Shown here: positions 7,333 to 12,309 of the stretch, one piece after another | How positions within the stretch are numbered: the stretch's first letter is position 1 | How the letters are laid out: each line of letters opens with the position of its first letter | NCBI GenBank assembly: GCA_946479505.1 | Contig: CAMLGC010000073.1 | Location: 1 to 12,309, forward strand | Reading direction: 5' to 3' | Length of the DNA: 12,309 bases | Source of the DNA: an uncultured Sphingomonadaceae bacterium | Lineage (GTDB): Bacteria; Pseudomonadota; Alphaproteobacteria; Sphingomonadales; Sphingomonadaceae | Position numbers and translations under genes: made by a program | The notes under the pieces: generated by a model | Told to the model about the DNA's origin: nothing | Databases searched by the model: none | What the model saw: only the letters and a program-made list of their open reading frames with translations

Positions 7333-7382
7333 TTGCGACAATTTGCGACACTTTCCTCCCCGTCTGACAAAGACTTGCGACA
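7333..7382. promoter_or_regulatory. Three TTGCGACA direct repeats upstream of the EF-hand gene
   Basis: TTGCGACA is found at 7333-7340, 7343-7350 and 7375-7382. The first two are 10 bases apart, one helical turn. The third is 32 bases further on, about three turns. OmpR/PhoB-type regulators bind head-to-tail repeats with 10-11 base spacing, and such a regulator is encoded one gene downstream. The repeats end 62 bases before the EF-hand start, a plausible promoter position. Binding is inference; the repeats themselves are plain. Confidence 0.45.
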
Positions 7383-7444
7383 GCGCGGCTGCAAAAGGAC
7401 CAGAACGGCGGGAAGGTCCCGCCCTCTCGAGGAACCGTATCATC

Positions 7445-7948
7445 ATGAAAAAGCTCGTTTTCGCCGCCGCTCTGGGCGGCACCCTGCTCGCCGGCGCTGC
7501 GATGGCGGCTCAGACGGCGCCGACCGCGCAGCCGCGCGCCGAGCGCCACATGAACCGTCTCGACACTGACCAGAGCGGCACGGTCAGCCGCGCCGAGATG
7601 CTCGCCAAGGCCGAAGCCCGCTTCGCGAAGCGCGACGCCAACAAGGACGGCCAGCTCTCCGCCGACGAACTGACCCGCAGGCACATGCGCGGGGCTCGCC
7701 GCCATCACCGCGGCCACGGCGGCATGTTCAGGCACGTCGACGCCAATAACGACGGCGTGCTCACCCGCGACGAGATGCAGCAGCAGGCGGCGACCCGCGC
7801 GCTCAAGCGCTTCGACCGCTTCGATGCCAACAAGGACGGCCGCGTCGAGCAGGCCGAGGTCGCGCAGCTCCGCGCCGAGCGCAGGACGCATCGCCAGGAG
7901 CGCCGCGCCGCGCGGCAGGCTGCCGCATCGCAGTCCGCCGGCGAGTAA
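7445..7948 (+). CDS. Exported four-EF-hand calcium-binding protein
   Basis: The 167-residue protein has an N-terminal signal peptide: KK, a hydrophobic core (4-18), and a likely cut after AMA (19-21). Four canonical 12-residue EF-hand loops follow: DTDQSGTVSRAE (40-51), DANKDGQLSADE (64-75), DANNDGVLTRDE (99-110) and DANKDGRVEQAE (127-138). All keep Asp at position 1, Gly at 6 and Glu at 12, so Ca2+ binding is likely. A His/Arg/Gly-rich linker (80-97) divides the two pairs, and the tail is Arg/Ala-rich. No enzyme domain is seen; a periplasmic Ca2+ buffer or sensor is the natural guess. The start ATG 7445 has CGAGGA 11 bases upstream; earlier in-frame sequence lacks a signal peptide. It lies 66 bases before the response-regulator gene on the same strand. 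Confidence 0.92.
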   Translation: MKKLVFAAALGGTLLAGAAMAAQTAPTAQPRAERHMNRLDTDQSGTVSRAEMLAKAEARFAKRDANKDGQLSADELTRRHMRGARRHHRGHGGMFRHVDANNDGVLTRDEMQQQAATRALKRFDRFDANKDGRVEQAEVAQLRAERRTHRQERRAARQAAASQSAGE

Positions 7949-7992
7949 CCTCGCCGGCCGCCGGGCAGGCATCTCCTCCACGCCCGCCCGGC
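7937..7992 (+). terminator. Stem-loop pair at the 3' end of the EF-hand gene
   Basis: A perfect 9-base stem, GCCGGCGAG (7937-7945) with CTCGCCGGC (7950-7958), has a TAAC loop that holds the stop codon TAA. A second possible stem, GCCGGGC (7960-7966) with GCCCGGC (7986-7992), follows. No run of T follows either one, so this is not a standard intrinsic terminator. It may protect the 3' end or lower read-through into the two-component genes. Confidence 0.4.
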
Positions 7993-8014
7993 ACCTTTCC
8001 TTGGACCGCGAGCT

Positions 8015-8749
8015 ATGCCAATCGATCCGCTGATGGCCGAAACCCCGCACCTCCTGCTGGTCGATGACGAACGCTCGATCCGCGAGCCGCTCGCCAGATA
8101 TCTCGAAAAGCAGGGCTTCCGCGTCACCCAGGCCGCCGATGCCGAAGCCGCGCGCACGCGCTTGGCGGCCTATGCGATCGACCTCATCATCCTCGACATC
8201 ATGATGCCGGGCGAGGACGGACTCAGCCTCACCCGTCACATCCGCGAGACGGGCGACATTCCCGTCATCCTCCTTACCGCGCGCAGCGAGGAGACCGATC
8301 GCATCGTCGGCCTTGAAATGGGGGCCGACGATTATGTCGTGAAGCCCTTCTCCCCGCGCGAGCTCGCCACGCGCGTCAAGGTGATCCTGCGCCGGGCCGC
8401 GACCGGCACCCGCCAGCACGCGCCCGAAAGCGGCAGCTACGGCTTTGCCGGCTGGGTGCTCAAGACGGGCGAGCGCACGCTCGTCGATCGCGACGGCGTG
8501 TCGGTGCCGCTCTCGACCGGCGAATACAATCTCCTCCTCGCCCTCGTCCAGCGCCCGCGCCAGGTGCTCACCCGCGACCAGCTCCTCGACTTGACCCAGG
8601 GCCGCGAAGCGAACGCCTTCGACCGCGCGATCGATAATCAGGTCAGCCGCCTGCGCCGCAAGATCGAGGCGGACGCGAAGAATCCCGAAATCATCAAAAC
8701 CGTCTGGGGCGGCGGCTACACGCTTGCTGCCGAGGTGACGCGGCTATGA
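8015..8749 (+). CDS. OmpR/PhoB-family two-component response regulator
   Basis: The 244-residue cytoplasmic DNA-binding regulator has a receiver domain (about 12-125) and a C-terminal winged-helix domain (about 145-240). The receiver has the acidic pair Asp17-Asp18, phospho-acceptor Asp61 in DLIILDIMMPGEDG, Thr88 and Lys110 (KPF). The winged helix shows LSTGEYNLLLALVQRPRQVL, DLTQGREANAFDRAID, VSRLRRKIE and TVWGGGYTL, all typical of OmpR-type trans_reg_C. ATG 8015 is chosen, with a weak GGA at 8003-8005; ATG 8033 would also give a complete receiver. The stop overlaps the histidine kinase start by ATGA, so the two are a cognate pair. Targets are unknown; the direct repeats upstream of the EF-hand gene are one candidate. 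Confidence 0.95.
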   Translation: MPIDPLMAETPHLLLVDDERSIREPLARYLEKQGFRVTQAADAEAARTRLAAYAIDLIILDIMMPGEDGLSLTRHIRETGDIPVILLTARSEETDRIVGLEMGADDYVVKPFSPRELATRVKVILRRAATGTRQHAPESGSYGFAGWVLKTGERTLVDRDGVSVPLSTGEYNLLLALVQRPRQVLTRDQLLDLTQGREANAFDRAIDNQVSRLRRKIEADAKNPEIIKTVWGGGYTLAAEVTRL

Positions 8750-10089
8750 GACGGTTGTGGCCGCGCAGTCTCGCGGGCCAGACGGCGCTGCTCGTCGCAC
8801 TGGCGTTGTTTGTCGCGCAGGCGATCAATTTCGGGCTGCTGCTGAACGAGCGGCGTCAGCTCCGTTTCGAGCAGATCACCGCGCCGGCGATCACGCGCAT
8901 GGTCGATGCGGTCGAGCGGCTGGCGACGCGGCAGGACGCGCGCTTCGACCGCGGCCGAGTCCGCTTGGAGTACCGCAATCCGATCACCGGAGACCTCCGC
9001 CGGCTCGACGATGTCGAGCAGGCGGTCCGCCGCTCGCTCGCCGATGCCAATCTCTCCGCCGGCCGGATCGAGGCCGGCGTGCGCCCGCTTTCGCCCGCCG
9101 ATCCCCACCTCGCCCAGTTCAGCCGCCGCCACGCCCGCAGGATCGCGCGAATGGGCGCCGAGCTGCTGATCGCGGTCGAGCAGCCCGGCCAGGGCTGGTT
9201 GGTTCAGCACGCCGCGTGGCCCAGAAATGGCGACTCGTTACTTTTCTGGCGCCTGATCGGGCAGACGCTGATCCTCTACGCGATCGTGCTGCTCCCGGTG
9301 CTCTGGATAGGCCGTCGCATCTCGCGGCCGCTCAAGACGCTCGCCGCCGCCGCACGGGATTTCACACCCCGCAACGGCGATGCGCCGATCGAGGAGCGCG
9401 GGCCCGGAGACGTGCGCGACGTGATCGCCGCGTTCAACGCGCTCCGGCTGCGTGTCACCGCGATGCTCGACGAAAAGGATCGCATGCTCGGTGCGATCGG
9501 CCACGATTTGCGCACCCCGCTCGCGGCGCTGCGGGTGCGCGTCGAATCGGTCGAGGACGATCAGGACCGCGAGCGCATGGCCGACACGATCGCCGAGATG
9601 AACCGCACGCTCGACGACATTCTCTCGCTCGCGCGCCTCGGCCGACCGAGCGAGCCGCCGACCGAGGTCGATCTCGCCGCCCTGGTCGATGCCGTGGTCG
9701 AGGATTTCCGCGATCTCGGCAACGAGGTGAGCTTCGAGGAGACCAATCGGCTAACCATGAAGCTCCGCCCCTCACTGATGCGCCGAGCAGTCCGCAACCT
9801 GATCGAAAACGCGGTCAAATATGCCGACGGCGCCGAAGTGCGGATCGAGCCCGCCGCGTCCGAAGTGCGCATCGTCGTCGCCGATCGCGGCCCCGGCATT
9901 CCCGAAGACCGGCTCGCCGAGGTGTTCGATCCCTTCACTCGCCTCGAAGGTTCGCGCAACCGCGAAACGGGCGGGATCGGGCTCGGCCTGGCGCTCGCCC
10001 GCGCGATCGTACGTGAGGCTCGCGGCGACATCCGCCTCGCCAATCGCGACGGCGGCGGGCTGGAGGCAATCATCGCGCTGCCGCGCTGA
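8746..10089 (+). CDS. Membrane sensor histidine kinase (EnvZ-like architecture)
   Basis: The 447-residue inner-membrane kinase has TM1 at about 13-33, a periplasmic sensor region of about 130 residues rich in Arg and acidic residues, TM2 at about 169-190 (LIGQTLILYAIVLLPVLWI), a HAMP linker (about 190-242), a HisKA domain with phospho-acceptor His253 in GHDLRTPLAALR, and a HATPase_c domain. The last has its N-box at NLIENAVKYA (Asn355), G1 at DRGPGIP (Asp380), the F-box DPFTRLEG, and G2 GIGLGLALAR. All catalytic motifs look intact. The sensor region matches nothing I recognise, so the signal is unknown. GAGGTGA at 8732-8738 is a plausible ribosome site. The gene overlaps the response regulator by four bases and ends five bases from convergent serB. 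Confidence 0.95.
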   Translation: MRRLWPRSLAGQTALLVALALFVAQAINFGLLLNERRQLRFEQITAPAITRMVDAVERLATRQDARFDRGRVRLEYRNPITGDLRRLDDVEQAVRRSLADANLSAGRIEAGVRPLSPADPHLAQFSRRHARRIARMGAELLIAVEQPGQGWLVQHAAWPRNGDSLLFWRLIGQTLILYAIVLLPVLWIGRRISRPLKTLAAAARDFTPRNGDAPIEERGPGDVRDVIAAFNALRLRVTAMLDEKDRMLGAIGHDLRTPLAALRVRVESVEDDQDRERMADTIAEMNRTLDDILSLARLGRPSEPPTEVDLAALVDAVVEDFRDLGNEVSFEETNRLTMKLRPSLMRRAVRNLIENAVKYADGAEVRIEPAASEVRIVVADRGPGIPEDRLAEVFDPFTRLEGSRNRETGGIGLGLALARAIVREARGDIRLANRDGGGLEAIIALPR

Positions 10090-10094
10090 TCGGG

Positions 10095-10979
10095 TCAGGC
10101 CTGCTCCCAGCTCCGGCTGGGCATACCCTGGGCATAGAGGAGCGCGGTGAGATCGGTATGCTCGATCCGCGCGCCGGCCTCGGCGACGACCGCCGGCTTG
10201 GCGCGGTAGGCGACGCCGAGCCCCGCCTTGCGGATCATCGGCAGGTCGTTCGCACCGTCCCCGATCGCGAGCGTCTCGGCGAGCGGGATGCCCAGCGCCG
10301 CTGCGCCGTCGGTCAGCGCCTTTTCCTTGGCGGCGGCATCGACGATCGGCTTGGCAACCGTTCCTTTGAGCCTGCCGTCGGCGATCTCGAGTTCGTTCGA
10401 AAGCGTGCGATCGAAGCCGATCGTGTGCCCCACGCGGTCGGCGAACCGCGAGAACCCGCCCGAGACGAGGATCGTCGTCGCGCCGAAACGCGCCTTCATC
10501 GTGCGCACCAGCGTTGCGGCGCCCGGCGCTGCGCGCACGCGCTCGGCAAGGCACTGGTCGATCACCGACGCCTCCATTCCCTTGAGCCGGGCGACGCGCT
10601 CGTCGAGCGCCTGCGCGAAATCGAGCTCGCCGCGCATCGCGCGCTCCGTGACCGCGGCGATCTCGTCCTTGATCCCGGCGTAATCGGCGAGTTCGTCGAG
10701 GCATTCGACCGTAATCATCGTCGAATCCATGTCGGCGACGAGCAGCTTCTTCTCGCGCGTGGCCATCGGCTGAACGACCACGTCGGTGCGCGGATGCGCA
10801 CCGTCCAATGTCTTGCGCGCCGTGCCCGGCCCGCTCTTGAAGGCGATGTCGGCGGCGCGCCCCTCGTCGATGCGCACCGACACTTGCGGCGCGCAACCGG
10901 CTTGCGCGAGGCGGTCGCATAGGCTCGATAGGTCTCCGGCGCTAATGTGGTCGGCGGTAATCAACGTGGCGATGTAAAT
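10095..10979 (-). CDS. serB: Phosphoserine phosphatase, probable ATT start
   Basis: A HAD-superfamily phosphatase that hydrolyses O-phosphoserine in the last step of serine synthesis. With the ATT start it has 294 residues: an N-terminal ACT-like region (about 1-70), then motif [11 protein letters not shown] (nucleophile Asp83, acid/base Asp85), motif [13 protein letters not shown], a conserved Lys in [10 protein letters not shown], and motif [15 protein letters not shown]. The start is unusual. A perfect AGGAGG (10990-10985) lies five bases before ATT (10979-10977), which begins the expected (M)YIATLITAD. The nearest standard candidates are TTG 10964, 20 bases from that AGGAGG, and TTG 11036, which lies in a promoter-like sequence. 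Gene callers that refuse ATT would choose one of those. The start overlaps that of divergent miaA. Confidence 0.93.
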   Translation of the reverse strand: MYIATLITADHISAGDLSSLCDRLAQAGCAPQVSVRIDEGRAADIAFKSGPGTARKTLDGAHPRTDVVVQPMATREKKLLVADMDSTMITVECLDELADYAGIKDEIAAVTERAMRGELDFAQALDERVARLKGMEASVIDQCLAERVRAAPGAATLVRTMKARFGATTILVSGGFSRFADRVGHTIGFDRTLSNELEIADGRLKGTVAKPIVDAAAKEKALTDGAAALGIPLAETLAIGDGANDLPMIRKAGLGVAYRAKPAVVAEAGARIEHTDLTALLYAQGMPSRSWEQA

Positions 10980-11904
10980 GATGTCCTCCTGTCCTCGACG
11001 CGTGGCACTTATCGCGGGGCCGACGGCAAGCGGCAAGTCCGCGCTCGCGATCGCGCTTGCCGAACGCCACCGCGGCACTGTCATCAATGCCGATTCGGCG
11101 CAGGTGTACGCCGATCTGCGTATTCTGTCGGCCCGCCCGTCGGCAGAAGAAGAAGCACGCGTGCCGCACCGGCTGTTCGGATATATAAACGGCGCCGATG
11201 CCTGTTCGGCCGCCCGTTGGGCCGAGGATGCCAAGGCAGCGATCGCGGAGGCGCATTCCGAGGATCGATTGCCGATCCTGGTCGGTGGCACCGGGCTCTA
11301 CGTGCGCACGCTGATCGACGGAATCGCGCCGGTGCCGGAGATCGACCGGGCGATCCGCGCCGAGGTACGGGCGATGCCCGTCGCCGAGGCGCACCGTGCG
11401 CTCGCCGATGCCGACCCGACGGCGGCTGCGCGGCTGGCGCCCGCGGACACGACGCGGGTCGCCCGCGCGCTGGAGGTGATGCGCTCGACCGGTCGGCCGC
11501 TCGCCGAATGGCAGGCGGAGCGGCGGGGCGGGATCGGGAGCGACATCAGCATGTGCCCGCTCATTCTGCTGCCGGACCGCGATTGGCTTTTCGCACGCTG
11601 CGACAGGCGGTTCGAAGCGATGCTGGGCGAGGGCGCGATCGAGGAGGTTCGCCGCCTGCTCGCCCGCCCCGACCTTCCTGCCGCCGCCCCCGTCCGACGC
11701 GCGATCGGCGTGCCCGAAATCGCGGCGATGCTCGCCGGAAAAATGGATATCGGAGAAGCTGCGGCGGCCGGGCAATTGGCAACGCGACGCTATGCCAAAC
11801 GCCAATATACATGGTTTCGCCATCAACCTCCAGCCACTTGGCCTCGCGAAACCACAACAGAAAGAAACCGTCTTCTTTCTGTTCTCGAAAGAAAATTGCT
11901 CTAA
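10978..11904 (+). CDS. miaA: tRNA dimethylallyltransferase (IPP transferase)
   Basis: The 308-residue enzyme moves a dimethylallyl group onto N6 of A37 in tRNAs that read UNN codons. The P-loop GPTASGKS is at 14-21, followed by [19 protein letters not shown] with the expected general base Asp39, [20 protein letters not shown] (Thr105), and the C-terminal [14 protein letters not shown] that contacts tRNA. The length is normal. ATG 10978 and ATG 10981 are both possible starts; each has only a weak upstream GGCGA (10968-10972), and GTG 11002 would still keep the P-loop. The first codons contain TCCTCCT, which is the reverse complement of the serB ribosome site. The start overlaps the serB start codon, and the 3' end carries an AT-rich hairpin. 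Confidence 0.95.
   Translation: MMSSCPRRVALIAGPTASGKSALAIALAERHRGTVINADSAQVYADLRILSARPSAEEEARVPHRLFGYINGADACSAARWAEDAKAAIAEAHSEDRLPILVGGTGLYVRTLIDGIAPVPEIDRAIRAEVRAMPVAEAHRALADADPTAAARLAPADTTRVARALEVMRSTGRPLAEWQAERRGGIGSDISMCPLILLPDRDWLFARCDRRFEAMLGEGAIEEVRRLLARPDLPAAAPVRRAIGVPEIAAMLAGKMDIGEAAAAGQLATRRYAKRQYTWFRHQPPATWPRETTTERNRLLSVLERKLL
10985..10990 (-). promoter_or_regulatory. Perfect Shine-Dalgarno AGGAGG for serB
   Basis: AGGAGG on the minus strand lies five bases before the ATT codon that starts the conserved SerB N-terminus. It falls inside the first codons of miaA. It is the strongest ribosome site at this end of serB and the main reason for preferring the ATT start. Confidence 0.7.
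11008..11036 (-). promoter_or_regulatory. Candidate serB promoter inside the miaA coding region
   Basis: On the minus strand, TTGCCG (11036-11031) and GATAAG (11013-11008) are separated by exactly 17 bases. Each matches the sigma-70-type consensus at four of six positions. Transcription would begin near 11001, giving a leader of roughly 20 bases with AGGAGG and then ATT. This is a by-eye match and could be chance. Confidence 0.4.
11856..11883 (+). other. AT-rich hairpin inside the 3' end of miaA
   Basis: A perfect 11-base stem, AACAGAAAGAA (11856-11866) with TTCTTTCTGTT (11873-11883), has a 6-base loop (ACCGTC). It lies just inside the end of miaA, where base composition is clearly more AT-rich than the rest of the window. 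No T-run follows directly. It might slow polymerase, mark an RNA processing point, or bind a regulator before ilvB. Confidence 0.5.
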
Positions 11905-11910
11905 CCGGTG

Positions 11911-11939
11911 TTGACGAGCACTTTTATAGCGGTTAGCAG
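11911..11939 (+). promoter_or_regulatory. Possible ilvB promoter
   Basis: TTGACG (11911-11916) matches the -35 consensus at five of six positions. At 17 bases spacing the -10 would be TAGCAG (11934-11939), a weak match. An alternative TATAGC (11925-11930) is too near this -35. The position, about 50-75 bases before the ilvB start, is reasonable. The -10 call is doubtful. Confidence 0.3.
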
Positions 11940-11987
11940 CCCCGCCCTGCCGTGTTATTGCAGTGCGGCATGAAAGGACGACTCGCT

Positions 11988-12309
11988 ATGACCGAAAAGA
12001 GCGGAGCCGACATCCTGATCGATGCCTTGTGTGACCTCGGTGTGGAGGTCATTTTCGGCTATCCGGGCGGCGCCGTCCTTCCCATTTACGACGCGCTCTT
12101 CCAGCAGGACCGCATCCGCCACATCCTTGTGCGCCACGAGCAGGCGGCGACGCACGCCGCCGAGGGCTACGCGCGCTCGACGGGCAAGCCGGGCGTGGTT
12201 CTGGTGACCTCCGGCCCCGGCGCGACCAACGCGATCACCGGCATCACCGACGCACTGATGGATTCGATCCCCATGGTGGTGATCTCGGGCCAGGTCGCGA
12301 CGCACCTGA
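11988..12309 (+). CDS. ilvB: Acetolactate synthase large (catalytic) subunit, 3' end outside window
   Basis: The first 107 codons of a ThDP-dependent acetolactate synthase (ilvB/ilvI/ilvG type), which joins two pyruvates, or pyruvate and 2-oxobutyrate, in branched-chain amino acid synthesis. Visible signatures are [17 protein letters not shown] (21-37), [17 protein letters not shown] with catalytic Glu51 that activates Th[19 protein letters not shown], and [12 protein letters not shown]. The frame stays open to the window end. ATG 11988 is chosen because AAAGGA (11973-11978) is nine bases upstream; an in-frame ATG at 11970 would add six residues (MKGRLA) without a ribosome site. Only 83 bases separate it from miaA, too few for a full leader-peptide attenuator. 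The regulatory subunit ilvN/ilvH would be expected downstream. Confidence 0.93.
   Translation, partial: MTEKSGADILIDALCDLGVEVIFGYPGGAVLPIYDALFQQDRIRHILVRHEQAATHAAEGYARSTGKPGVVLVTSGPGATNAITGITDALMDSIPMVVISGQVATHL

Noticed and set aside
7333..7382. TTGCGACA repeats as a CRISPR array
   Set aside because: Repeats are only 8 bases, spacers are 2 and 24 bases, and there are no cas genes.
6217..7482. 421-residue minus-strand open frame across the GST gene and EF-hand start
   Set aside because: It has no recognisable domain and runs through two intergenic features. The plus-strand genes are certain.
10902..10930. TTGCGC-N17-TCGATA as a miaA promoter
   Set aside because: The spacing is right, but the matches to consensus are too weak in a region with many TTGCG strings to list as a feature.
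11905..11987. Leader-peptide attenuator for ilvB
   Set aside because: The 83-base gap holds no short frame rich in Ile, Val or Leu codons and no terminator with a T-run.

Overview
The window is a high-GC stretch of ordinary chromosomal DNA from an alphaproteobacterium, most likely a sphingomonad. This rests on strongly G/C-ending codons, the gene families present, and intergenic palindromic repeats of a kind seen in that group. The assignment is my judgement from recognition, not from a search. I see no phage, transposase, plasmid, CRISPR or defence genes, and no rRNA or tRNA.

Layout. (1) 1-2464, plus strand: the end of a biotin operon, bioF (5' part missing), bioD and bioA, each joined to the next by a 4-base ATGA overlap. 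(2) 2467-2557: a palindromic repeat between convergent genes. (3) 4856-2566, minus strand: two acyl-CoA dehydrogenase genes, large then small, that look like the two subunits of one heteromeric enzyme. (4) 4857-5260: a 404-base divergent intergenic region with a second palindromic repeat. (5) 5261-7221, plus: a TetA-like MFS drug exporter overlapping a YfcG-like (Nu-class) glutathione transferase. (6) 7222-7444: an intergenic region with a second copy of the repeat in (4) and three copies of TTGCGACA. (7) 7445-10089, plus: an exported four-EF-hand protein, then an OmpR-type response regulator and its membrane histidine kinase. (8) 10979-10095, minus: serB (phosphoserine phosphatase), convergent with the kinase across 5 bases. 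(9) 10978-11904, plus: miaA (tRNA dimethylallyltransferase), divergent from serB with overlapping start codons. (10) 11988-12309, plus: the first 107 codons of the acetolactate synthase large subunit (ilvB type), cut by the window end.

How the genes work together. The bio genes carry out three consecutive steps from pimeloyl thioester to dethiobiotin. The dehydrogenase pair oxidises an unknown acyl-CoA. Its family resemblance to pimeloyl-CoA dehydrogenase subunits makes the neighbouring biotin genes a tempting but unproven link. The MFS-GST pair suggests export plus glutathione-based detoxification. The EF-hand/two-component cluster suggests a calcium- or envelope-responsive unit. serB, miaA and ilvB are housekeeping genes for serine, tRNA modification and branched-chain amino acids.

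I did not find a convincing new system. The best observation is the serB/miaA junction. serB has a perfect AGGAGG five bases before an ATT codon, with no well-placed ATG, GTG or TTG, and a promoter-like sequence lies inside miaA. Next in interest are the TTGCGACA repeats upstream of the EF-hand gene and the apparent division of catalytic roles in the dehydrogenase pair.
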